A stretch of 5,899 bases of DNA. It comes from Candidatus Binataceae bacterium (GTDB lineage Bacteria; Desulfobacterota; Binatia; Binatales; Binataceae). The stretch spans positions 1 to 5,899 of the forward strand of contig JASHZA010000368.1 in NCBI GenBank assembly GCA_030042765.1, written 5' to 3'. Position 1 is the stretch's first letter; each line of letters opens with the position of its first letter. The notes under the pieces were generated by a model. The model ran no database searches and was not told the DNA's origin. It was given only the letters and a program-made list of their open reading frames with translations. The position numbers and the translations under genes are program-made. This document shows positions 1 through 5,899 of the stretch, one piece after another.

Positions 1-377
1 CGTCCTTCGTTCTGGTCGATGCGGAAACCGTCGTATTCGATGGGAGCAAGGCCGCGTCCGATGCCGAAGATGAAGCGGCCGCCGGAGACATGGTCGAGCA
101 TCGAGACCTGCTCGGCAACGCGAATCGGATCATGCCAGGGGAGGACGACGACCATCGAGCCGAGTTTGACGTGTTTGGTCCGGCCGGCCATGTAAGAGAG
201 GAACTGCACGGGGTCGGGACACATCGTGTAATCGTCGAAGTGATGCTCGATGGACCAGACCGAGTCGAATCCGAGCGGTTCGGCCATCTCGGCCAGGCGG
301 ATCTCGTGGCGCCATACTTCGCGGTCGGGGAGCTGGTTGTTGGGGTTCTGGAAGACCAGACCATAGCCTACGTGCAT
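1..377 (-). CDS. LLM class (luciferase-like) flavin-dependent oxidoreductase, N-terminal part, cut by window edge
   Basis: The minus strand from ATG 377 stays open to the window edge, giving 125 complete codons of a protein that is usually about 330-370 residues in this family. The visible part shows the N-terminal features of the bacterial luciferase-like TIM-barrel fold. There is an early strand (HVGYGLVFQNP), an EHHF motif at residues 44-47 following GFDSVWSI, and a strand-loop LGSMVVVLPWHDPIRVAEQ at 72-90. This is followed by MLDHVSGGRFIFGIGRG (93-109), the characteristic segment near the flavin site. Family members are FMNH2- or F420-dependent cytosolic monooxygenases or dehydrogenases acting on varied organic substrates; neither cofactor nor substrate can be decided here. 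The start is supported by a perfect AGGAGG (383-388) five bases upstream. It is divergent from the hydrolase gene at 631. The family call is secure; the specific function is unknown. Confidence 0.9.
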   Translation of the reverse strand, partial: MHVGYGLVFQNPNNQLPDREVWRHEIRLAEMAEPLGFDSVWSIEHHFDDYTMCPDPVQFLSYMAGRTKHVKLGSMVVVLPWHDPIRVAEQVSMLDHVSGGRFIFGIGRGLAPIEYDGFRIDQNEG

Positions 378-411
378 GGAAACCTCCTGGTTGGCGTGTT
401 CGCCACCGTTA

Positions 412-439
412 ATTGTGTACGCGTGCGTTCCGCAGGCAA
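412..439 (-). promoter_or_regulatory. candidate sigma70-like promoter for the LLM oxidoreductase
   Basis: Reading the minus strand, TTGCCT (434-439) and CACAAT (412-417) are separated by 16 bases. Each hexamer matches the sigma70 consensus at 4 of 6 positions. This would place the transcript start near 405, about 28 bases before the start codon, which is a sensible leader length. Matches this weak are common by chance, and the sigma factors of this organism are unknown. Confidence 0.25.
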
Positions 440-456
440 CGCCAATGCTTTGGCGT
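439..456. promoter_or_regulatory. perfect 7-bp-arm palindrome, candidate operator in the divergent intergenic region
   Basis: ACGCCAA (439-445) and TTGGCGT (450-456) are exact inverted repeats around a 4-base centre (TGCT). The site lies 62-79 bases upstream of the oxidoreductase start and touches the candidate -35 hexamer, between two divergently transcribed genes. This size and position are typical of a dimeric repressor or activator site. The regulator is not in the window, and operator function is inferred from geometry only. Confidence 0.4.
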
Positions 457-567
457 CAACGGTAGCCGATCGGCACGGGGTTTAGCCAGCCGAGCCGTGG
501 CCGCGCCGGCTGTGCGGCGGACGTGGGCGGAACTGGCGGAAAGAATCTGGCTGGGTTAGCATCTAGC

Positions 568-601
568 GCCCCGCGGCAGTGACGATTGGAAAGCGCGGGG
601 C
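568..601. repeat. GC-rich 8-bp inverted repeat upstream of the MBL-fold hydrolase
   Basis: GCCCCGCG (568-575) is repeated inverted as CGCGGGGC (594-601) across an 18-base spacer. It ends 29 bases before the hydrolase start codon and 13 bases before its ribosome binding site. It could be a leader hairpin or a two-half-site operator. In a GC-rich genome, arms of this length can also arise by chance. Confidence 0.35.
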
Positions 602-630
602 AATCCTTCGAGCGAGAGGAGCGTGAGCGG

Positions 631-1485
631 ATGAGTCAATGGAAGATCGGCGACGTGAAAATCAGCCGTGTGATCGAAATGGAGGCGGTCTGGGACGGCG
701 GGATGCTGCTGCCGAACGCGACGGCGGAGAATGTGAAGCGCGAGGCGGACTGGCTCTACCCGACGTTCGCGGACGAGACAGGGAAGATCAAACTAAGCAT
801 CCATGCGCTGGTGATCGAGTCGCAGGGCAAGCGGATCGTCGTGGACACCTGTATCGGCAACGACAAGACGCGATCGAATCCGGAATGGAACAAGCTGCAG
901 CTGCCGTTCCTCGAGGACCTGAAGAAGCTGGGATACCCGCGGGAATCGATAGATTGCGTGATGTGCACACATCTCCATCTCGATCATGTCGGATGGAATA
1001 CGATGTGGCAGAACGGCAAGTGGGTGGCAACGTTTCCGAATGCGAGATACCTGATTGGCGGGACCGAGTGGGATTTCTTCTCGCGCGCGGAGGACGAGTT
1101 CCTGAAGGCGCCAGTTGACGATTCGGTGCGTCCGGTGATGGCGGAAGGACGGGTCGAGTTGGTCGACGAGAAGCGAAAGATCACCGATGAGGTGTGGCTT
1201 GAATCGACACCGGGGCATACGCCGGGACATTTCGCGATCCGGATTTCGTCGAAGGGACAGGAGGGTGTGGTCACCGGCGACCTGATGCACCATCCGATTC
1301 AATGCCGCTACCCGGAATGGGACGACAATTTTGACGTGGACCTGCCGCTGGCGAAGAAGACGCGGCGGTCCTTCTGCGAGCGCTACGCAGACACCGGTAC
1401 GCTGGTGCTGGGAACGCACTTCGCGACGCCGTCGGCAGGGAAGATCGTTAAGAAAGGCGATTCGTTCCGATTCGTGCCGGCCTGA
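631..1485 (+). CDS. MBL-fold metallo-hydrolase, lactonase-like (COG0491 type)
   Basis: A 284-residue cytosolic protein with no signal peptide and a complete dinuclear metal site of the metallo-beta-lactamase superfamily. The HxHxDH motif is at H114, H116, D118 and H119 (CTHLHLDHVGWN). The further ligands are H196 in TPGHTPGH, D217 in VVTGDLMHHP and H263 in LGTHFATP. The strand RIVVDTCIGND ahead of the motif and the C-terminal GTHFATPSAG are typical of the group that includes AHL lactonases and other ester or lactone hydrolases. Overall length also fits that group, but the substrate cannot be read from the sequence. The ATG at 631 is preferred because AGAGGAG (615-621) lies nine bases upstream and MSQWKIGDVKISRV is the usual N-terminus. 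A TTG at 586 would add 15 charged residues that look non-family. It is divergent from the LLM oxidoreductase and is followed by a strong terminator. Confidence 0.9.
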   Translation: MSQWKIGDVKISRVIEMEAVWDGGMLLPNATAENVKREADWLYPTFADETGKIKLSIHALVIESQGKRIVVDTCIGNDKTRSNPEWNKLQLPFLEDLKKLGYPRESIDCVMCTHLHLDHVGWNTMWQNGKWVATFPNARYLIGGTEWDFFSRAEDEFLKAPVDDSVRPVMAEGRVELVDEKRKITDEVWLESTPGHTPGHFAIRISSKGQEGVVTGDLMHHPIQCRYPEWDDNFDVDLPLAKKTRRSFCERYADTGTLVLGTHFATPSAGKIVKKGDSFRFVPA

Positions 1486-1508
1486 ACGGCTCGAGTCGAG
1501 GAAAAGGG

Positions 1509-1551
1509 AACGCCGGCGCCGTCCGCAAAGGGGGCGCCGGTGTTGTTTTTT
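1509..1551 (+). terminator. strong intrinsic terminator of the MBL-fold hydrolase gene
   Basis: A 12-bp stem (1509-1520 with 1533-1544, one G-T pair, core CCGGCGCC/GGCGCCGG) encloses a 12-base loop. It runs directly into TGTTTTTT at its 3' side, 24 bases after the stop codon. Read on the minus strand the same stem is followed only by a mixed TTCCCTTTTCC stretch. It could therefore also weakly stop transcripts from the converging lipoprotein gene, which ends 26 bases away. Confidence 0.85.
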
Positions 1552-1576
1552 GGTGGCGGTCGAAGCGGGGAATCCG

Positions 1577-2005
1577 CTACGGGTTTCCCACGCCAACCAG
1601 GTTTGCGACCTGCGGACTGTTGGAGGCGCTATCGGTGACGGTCAACTTTGCGGTCTGGCGGCCGGCGGTAGTCGGGGTGAATTTGACCGCGATCTTGCAG
1701 CTCAGTCCGGCGGGCAGCGTTCCGACGTTCGGGCAGGTGCTGTCGTCGGGTTCGATGGTGAACTGATCGCTCTCGGTGACGACGCCGGTGATGATCGCGG
1801 AGCCGGTGTTAGTGGCGGGATTGGTCAGGACAAAGAGCTGGGGCGCGCTTTGGGTAACGAGCTTGGCTTGCCCATAGTCACCGAGCGCGGGTTCGAGCAT
1901 GAGCGGGCCGGTCTCGACCGTTGCCTGGACCGGGTTGGTGCCGGCACATCCCTGCATCAGCGCAAATGGCAGGAGGAAGAGGATACTGAAGAGCATGTTT
2001 TTCAT
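1577..2005 (-). CDS. small predicted lipoprotein with a single ASH / choice-of-anchor-D-like domain
   Basis: The product is 142 residues. It begins with a short positive n-region (MKN) and a hydrophobic stretch (MLFSILFLLPFALM), then QGC with Cys20 as a likely lipidation site. The lipobox is imperfect because -3 is Met and -2 is Gln, so type I secretion or cleavage elsewhere is possible. Residues of about 35-140 form one immunoglobulin-like beta-sandwich of the ASH/choice-of-anchor-D kind, with LTNPATNTGSA, SCKIAVKFTPTTAGRQTAKLTV and the ending VANLVGVGNP. Two cysteines (DDSTC and GLSC) flank one loop and could form a disulfide. Such domains usually occur as tandem repeats in long exported proteins; a stand-alone copy is short. 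Role unknown, presumably cell-envelope binding. A GTG at 2017 in the same frame would add four residues; neither start has a strong ribosome binding site. Confidence 0.75.
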   Translation of the reverse strand: MKNMLFSILFLLPFALMQGCAGTNPVQATVETGPLMLEPALGDYGQAKLVTQSAPQLFVLTNPATNTGSAIITGVVTESDQFTIEPDDSTCPNVGTLPAGLSCKIAVKFTPTTAGRQTAKLTVTDSASNSPQVANLVGVGNP

Positions 2006-2040
2006 CTGGAATCTCACTTTCCCTTTTAAAAGCCTCCGTT

Positions 2041-2065
2041 GACAGATCTTGTTGATTAAGCTGTC
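2041..2065 (-). terminator. possible weak hairpin after the extradiol dioxygenase gene
   Basis: GACAG and CTGTC pair, with an inner CTT/AAG pairing and a two-base bulge. The hairpin starts 10 bases after the dioxygenase stop codon on the minus strand. There is no T-tract, so it is at best a weak or factor-dependent stop or an RNA-stabilising stem. It lies in the 69-base gap before the lipoprotein gene. Confidence 0.25.
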
Positions 2066-2074
2066 GCGTAAGCC

Positions 2075-2959
2075 CTAGTCCACGTTGAATCCGCCGGCCT
2101 CGGGATGATGGCCGTAAAGGTCCTGTGTGTAGTATTCGGACTGGTAGGTGGCTGGCCGTCCACCCCATCCGTACTCGAGCACCCATCCGGAAGGATTGCG
2201 CATGTAGAATGAATACATGTGATCGTTTGAATGTTTGCCGAGGTTGATCGTGACCGGGATCTCGTGCTTGCGGATGAGTTCGTAGGTAAGACCGACATCG
2301 TCGAAGTTTTCGACTTCGACCATTAGATGGTTGATCCGCTTTTTCTGGGGACCGATTCCGAATGCGACGGTATGGTCGCGGTCGTTGCAGTGCATAAAGA
2401 CGGGGGTGACGACGCGACTACCCATTCGTATTTTGTATTCGACTCCGCCGCGCATCCCGAGCGCCATATAAAAGCGGCGCGCGGCGACAGCGTCATCCTG
2501 GCGGACGATACAGTGGCCGATTCCGCCGGTGCCGGTCTTGAAGCGACCATGCATGCGACGGCCCGGATGGAAAGGCTTGACGAATTCGACTTCGGGACCA
2601 TGAAAGATCTCGATCGGATTACCACCGGGGTCGTTGAGCTTCAGCAGTTCGAGGACATGACGTTCGGCCGCCTCGTCGTCGGAGCCGACGCGGAACTTAA
2701 TGCCGGCATCGGCCAACTGGCGCTGCATCTCGCCGAATTCGTCCGGACCCGCCACCCTGAATCCGAGGTATTCGAGGTCATCGCTGCCGTTGGCATGCAA
2801 GATCAGTCGATGGTGCCAGTAGTCCATCCGGAGGTAGCAGAGGTCCCGTTCACCCTCGTCGGAGAGTTCCATTCCAATCAGTTGGGTGGCAAAGTTCCTC
2901 CATCCGTCAACATCTTTGACCCCAATACCCATGTAGCCCAATTCAGTTACCTGGACCAT
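2075..2959 (-). CDS. type I extradiol (catechol 2,3-type) ring-cleavage dioxygenase, BphC/HsaC-like, VOC superfamily
   Basis: The product is 294 residues, the normal length of two-domain type I extradiol dioxygenases, which cleave a catechol ring next to its hydroxyls using Fe(II) (sometimes Mn(II)) and O2. The N-terminal VOC domain spans about 5-125 and the catalytic domain about 143-265. The metal triad is visible: H149 (GIGHCIV), H211 (RINHLMVEV) and E262 (WVLEYGW). Active-site partners matching those of BphC are H196 (RDHTVAF), H243 and D246 (GKHSNDHMYSFY) and Y252. All are intact, so an active enzyme is likely. Biphenyl-diols, steroid catechols or other bicyclic catechols are possible substrates; sequence alone does not choose. 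The start has GGAGGA (2965-2970) five bases upstream. The kinase gene lies upstream on the same strand with 165 bases between, and the lipoprotein gene follows downstream. No other meta-cleavage gene is in view. Confidence 0.93.
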   Translation of the reverse strand: MVQVTELGYMGIGVKDVDGWRNFATQLIGMELSDEGERDLCYLRMDYWHHRLILHANGSDDLEYLGFRVAGPDEFGEMQRQLADAGIKFRVGSDDEAAERHVLELLKLNDPGGNPIEIFHGPEVEFVKPFHPGRRMHGRFKTGTGGIGHCIVRQDDAVAARRFYMALGMRGGVEYKIRMGSRVVTPVFMHCNDRDHTVAFGIGPQKKRINHLMVEVENFDDVGLTYELIRKHEIPVTINLGKHSNDHMYSFYMRNPSGWVLEYGWGGRPATYQSEYYTQDLYGHHPEAGGFNVD

Positions 2960-3051
2960 TTTTATCCTCCGGGCCGCGAGATATGGACTCGGGGTTCCGA
3001 ATCAACTCGCGGCGCAATGTCGCTACCCATCTGGATAGCGCGCCCCGACAC

Positions 3052-3065
3052 GGTGCTCAAGCACC
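3052..3065. promoter_or_regulatory. 14-bp palindrome upstream of the extradiol dioxygenase, candidate operator
   Basis: GGTGCT and AGCACC are perfect inverted repeats around a 2-base centre. The site lies 93-106 bases upstream of the dioxygenase start in the gap after the kinase gene. The position fits a regulator site acting on a dioxygenase promoter, but I could not identify a clear -35/-10 pair nearby and no regulator is encoded here. Confidence 0.3.
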
Positions 3066-3096
3066 TCGATTGCCGCTTGCGGGCGGCGCGGGTCGT

Positions 3097-3119
3097 CACG
3101 CGGCCGGCGAAGCCGCGTG
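3097..3119 (-). terminator. GC-rich hairpin just after the histidine kinase stop codon
   Basis: A perfect 8-bp stem, CACGCGGC (3097-3104) and GCCGCGTG (3112-3119), with a 7-base loop. It starts five bases downstream of the kinase stop codon (TGA, 3125-3127) on the minus strand. The stem is strong, but GACGACCC rather than a T-tract follows. It may be a T-less terminator or a 3'-end stabilising stem that separates the kinase transcript from the dioxygenase gene. Confidence 0.4.
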
Positions 3120-3124
3120 GCGCA

Positions 3125-5899
3125 TCAAGAGGCTTTTCGTTCGCCCCTAAGAGCATCGACGACGCGTAAGCATTCGGGCGTCAATTGATTGAAGAGATCC
3201 TGCGCTTTGGCAAGTTCACCAGCGTTGCCGGCAGCTTCAAGCGCCTGGCATAACTCGCTCATCGTGTGGGCTCCGAAGGTGACGGCGCTCCCTTTGAGGC
3301 GGTGCGCTGAAAGAGCAACTGTCTTGAGATCATCTCCCGCAAACGCTTCGCTGATCGTGCGGATAGTCGCAGGCGCCTCATCGACGAATAAATCTATCAA
3401 GTCGGGGAGCAGGCTTTCGCCTTCGGAGCGCAGATCAGCGATGGCCTGCGGGTCGAGCGGCGGCGTGCCCGCGCCGGCCTCGTCACCCGAATCCGCTCCT
3501 ACGGTCAGGGCCTGGGCGACGGCCTTCGCGGGTGAATCGTGGGCCGCTTCGATTGCGGCTTCCGACTGCGGAGGTTTGTCGACCGCCCGTGCAGGTTCGT
3601 CCGCAGGCAGTTCGCAAGATGCTTGGGCGGCAATGACCCGCGCGAGCGCCGCCTGCAAGACTTCGAGCTTTACGGGTTTGGAAACATAGTCATCCATTCC
3701 TGCATCGAGACATTTTTCGCGGTCGCCCGCCATCGCGTGGGCCGTCATCGCGACGACCTTCGTGTGGCGATCAGGCCCTTGGCGGCGGCGAATTTCTTGG
3801 GTGGCCTGGTAGCCGTCCATTTCGGGCATTTGGCAATCCATCAGAACCACGTCGTAGGGGAACCGCATGACTGCTTCGATAGCTTCGCGGCCATTAGCGA
3901 CGGTATCGGCTTCAAGGCCCAGCTTTTTCAATTGCAAGACGGTCAGTTTTTGATTGATCGGATTGTCTTCCGCAATCAACGCTTTGAACGGGCGTGCCTG
4001 AGGAATCTTCAGCAGCGGCTGACCGTTCTTCGAAGCCGGGTAGCGCTCCGCGCCCTGCGCTTCCTGATGCGAAAGCGCTTTCGTTAGGGCGTTGTAGAGC
4101 AAAGATTGCGGCACTGGCTTCGTGAGCCAACCCGTCACATCGAGCCCTTGCAAGCGCGCGTTGAAGTCGATCTTCGGACCTACCGAAGAGATAAAGATGA
4201 TCGCCGTCGTGGCGAGTCTGCGATCTGCTTTGATTTTACGAGCCAACTCGATCCCATCCATCTCCGGCATCATCACGTCAATTAGAGCCAGACGAAACGG
4301 CCGAGTGGATGCAGCCCGCTCCATCATTTCTAAGCACCCAAGCCCGGAACTGGCGGTACTGGGGTCCATGCCCCACGACAGCGCTTGCTGACTAAGGATT
4401 TGGCGGCTGGCAGCGTTGTCGTCCACGATTAGAACCCGCACACCAGTCAGCGTGGCGAACTGCTCGGAGGCGGGCCGCGCAATATCGATCTGCTTGGCGA
4501 ACTTGGCCGTGAACCAAAAGATCGAGCCCACACCGGGTTTGCTGGTAACTGTGATGGTTCCACCCATGCGCTCGACAAGTTCATGAGCGATCGAGAGACC
4601 GAGGCCGCTCCCGCCGAAATGGCGGGTCATCGAACCGTCGACCTGACTGAAGGGCCGGAAGAGCAGATGCAGTTTGTCTTCTGGAATGCCGATACCGGTA
4701 TCACGCACCTCGAAGCGCAGAACCGTATCCTTCGGGGTTTCGCTGAGCTTGTTAACCTGTACGGCGACCTCTCCGCGATCGGTAAACTTTATGGCATTGC
4801 CAACCAGGTTCAGGAGAACTTGCAGCAAGCGCGCGGGGTCTCCCCGTAAAAATCGAGGGACGTTATCGTCTATCAGAGTGCTGAGGGCGAGCGCCTTGCC
4901 GCGGGCCTGGTCGGCGACGAGTTGCGCAGCCTCGTCGACGACTTCGGTCAGTTCGAAATCGGCTTCTTCGAAAGAAATCCCGCCAGCGACCATTTTAGAA
5001 AAGTCAAGAATCTCGTTTATCAGCGTGAGGAGAATTTCGCCGCTTTCGCGCGCATCATTCGCGAATTCGCGCTGTTCGGGGTTCAATTCGGTGTCGAGCA
5101 GGAGGCCGGTCAAGCCGATAATTGAGTTGAGCGGAGTGCGGATTTCGTGGCTCATGTTGGCGAGGAATTCGGATTTGACCCGCGCTGCCTCGACTGCCAC
5201 ATCGCGCGCTTTCGTCAACTCCTGTTCAGCGCGCTTGCGATCGCTGATATCGTGTGCGGTCACCGAGATACCCGTCAGCCTTTGCGCGGAATCGAATATT
5301 GGTGACTCGGTGATTGCCACTTCAACCGTGGTTCCGTCCTTCCGAATCCGCGCGGTCTCGACATATTCGCTCTTGCCGGTCTGGCTGAGACGCTGGAAAC
5401 GCTCGGCCAATTCGGTCCGGTTATCGAGAGGAACGAGCAACGTGGCGTTGCGGCCGACTATCTCCGAAGCTTTGTAGCCAAAGAGTCTTTCGGCCGACGC
5501 GTTCCAACTGGTAATGGTCAGGTCGGAGGCTTCGCTGAAGATCGCGTCACCAGAGGAGTCAACAATCGAGGCCAGCAGCGAGCGCTGTTTCTCATAGCTC
5601 TTGTGTTCGCTGATGTCGTGAAATCCGAGCAGAGCCCCTCGGACCGACCCGCAAGCGTCGGTATAGGCACTCGCATTGAGCGCAACCGGCACCAGTTGAG
5701 CGGATTTCGTAACAAGATCGAGTTCGATGTTGCCGACAAACCCTTGGTCGAACGAACTTTTGACAAGGGCTTGCGCCTGGTCAGGATCGCTGAATAACGA
5801 TGCGAGGCCAGCGCCGACCAGTTCGTCGCGTGTGTAGCCTGTCAGCCGCGCTGCCGACTGGTTCATATCCGTCAGAACAAGATTCGAATCGCTGACGAG
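3125..5899 (-). CDS. hybrid sensor histidine kinase/response regulator, PAS-PAS-HisKA-HATPase-REC-REC-Hpt, N-terminus outside window
   Basis: The frame is open to the window edge. Numbering is from an internal Met at 5866; the 11 codons before it continue a PAS domain, so the true start lies outside. PAS1 ends near 90 and PAS2 spans about 95-215. A short helical linker (208-235) leads to HisKA with phospho-acceptor H240 (FLANMSHEIRTPLNS). HATPase_c spans about 340-458, with N353/N357 (N box), D389 (DTGIGIP), the F box near 403-407 and GGSGLGLS. REC1 spans about 476-600, with D482/D483, acceptor D530, S560 and K583. REC2 spans about 627-743, with E633/D634, acceptor D677, T708 and K730. An Ala/Pro-rich linker (about 744-803) precedes a C-terminal Hpt domain with H855 (SAHRLKGSA). 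All phosphotransfer residues are present. No membrane segment is seen in this part. BarA-like multistep phosphorelay kinases have comparable layouts. Signal and output partner are unknown. Confidence 0.95.
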   Translation of the reverse strand, partial: LVSDSNLVLTDMNQSAARLTGYTRDELVGAGLASLFSDPDQAQALVKSSFDQGFVGNIELDLVTKSAQLVPVALNASAYTDACGSVRGALLGFHDISEHKSYEKQRSLLASIVDSSGDAIFSEASDLTITSWNASAERLFGYKASEIVGRNATLLVPLDNRTELAERFQRLSQTGKSEYVETARIRKDGTTVEVAITESPIFDSAQRLTGISVTAHDISDRKRAEQELTKARDVAVEAARVKSEFLANMSHEIRTPLNSIIGLTGLLLDTELNPEQREFANDARESGEILLTLINEILDFSKMVAGGISFEEADFELTEVVDEAAQLVADQARGKALALSTLIDDNVPRFLRGDPARLLQVLLNLVGNAIKFTDRGEVAVQVNKLSETPKDTVLRFEVRDTGIGIPEDKLHLLFRPFSQVDGSMTRHFGGSGLGLSIAHELVERMGGTITVTSKPGVGSIFWFTAKFAKQIDIARPASEQFATLTGVRVLIVDDNAASRQILSQQALSWGMDPSTASSGLGCLEMMERAASTRPFRLALIDVMMPEMDGIELARKIKADRRLATTAIIFISSVGPKIDFNARLQGLDVTGWLTKPVPQSLLYNALTKALSHQEAQGAERYPASKNGQPLLKIPQARPFKALIAEDNPINQKLTVLQLKKLGLEADTVANGREAIEAVMRFPYDVVLMDCQMPEMDGYQATQEIRRRQGPDRHTKVVAMTAHAMAGDREKCLDAGMDDYVSKPVKLEVLQAALARVIAAQASCELPADEPARAVDKPPQSEAAIEAAHDSPAKAVAQALTVGADSGDEAGAGTPPLDPQAIADLRSEGESLLPDLIDLFVDEAPATIRTISEAFAGDDLKTVALSAHRLKGSAVTFGAHTMSELCQALEAAGNAGELAKAQDLFNQLTPECLRVVDALRGERKAS

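Noticed and set aside
90..485. Plus-strand 131-codon open frame over the left-edge oxidoreductase
   Set aside because: It is antisense to the oxidoreductase N-terminus, has no family-like motifs, and crosses the divergent intergenic region. It is a shadow of GC-rich coding on the other strand.
1490..1500. Odd-length palindrome CTCGAGTCGAG just after the hydrolase stop
   Set aside because: Short, and equally explained as two TCGAG repeats. The nearby 12-bp terminator stem already accounts for the 3' end.
793..1596. Minus-strand 267-codon open frame antisense to the MBL-fold hydrolase
   Set aside because: The product is Arg/His-rich and low in family character, and it runs through the terminator hairpin. 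The plus-strand gene has a full metal-binding motif set.
2039..2070. TTGACA on the plus strand (2039-2044) as a promoter -35
   Set aside because: No acceptable -10 hexamer follows at 16-18 bases and no plus-strand gene lies downstream.
2327..3169. Plus-strand 280-codon open frame antisense to the dioxygenase
   Set aside because: It mirrors the reverse complement of the dioxygenase, which has all catalytic residues and a strong ribosome binding site. The shadow has neither and extends into the intergenic gap.
4674..5477. Plus-strand 267-codon open frame antisense to the kinase
   Set aside because: Ser/Arg-rich shadow with no recognisable domain, lying over the conserved PAS2-HisKA-HATPase region.

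Overview
The window is GC-rich, densely coded bacterial DNA. It holds five protein-coding genes, two of them cut by the window edges. I see no rRNA or tRNA gene, mobile element, CRISPR array or phage gene. The flavin-dependent oxidoreductase, extradiol ring-cleavage dioxygenase, metallo-beta-lactamase-fold hydrolase, large hybrid histidine kinase and small ASH-type lipoprotein together suggest a free-living soil or aquatic bacterium. Acidobacteriota or a deltaproteobacterial/Binatota-like lineage would fit, but this is a guess from gene content; no marker gene is present.

Layout: at the left edge, on the minus strand, is the first third of a luciferase-like (LLM class) flavin-dependent oxidoreductase. 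It reads out of the window and diverges from a plus-strand metallo-beta-lactamase-fold hydrolase (631-1485). Their shared intergenic region of about 250 bp carries two inverted repeats that may be regulatory. The hydrolase ends at a strong intrinsic terminator (1509-1551). The rest of the window is minus strand, read from right to left: a hybrid histidine kinase that enters from the right edge (PAS-PAS-HisKA-HATPase-REC-REC-Hpt), then a type I extradiol dioxygenase of the BphC/HsaC kind (2075-2959), then a short lipoprotein with one ASH/choice-of-anchor-D-like domain (1577-2005). The lipoprotein gene converges on the hydrolase gene at the terminator.

The oxidoreductase, hydrolase and dioxygenase could belong to one aromatic or steroid-like degradation programme (monooxygenation, ring cleavage, ester or lactone hydrolysis). 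They do not form a single operon, however, and no other pathway gene is visible. The kinase carries every phosphotransfer site of a complete relay in one chain, but the window shows neither its signal nor its final output regulator. I found no convincing undescribed system; the most useful leads are the regulatory palindromes and the kinase architecture.
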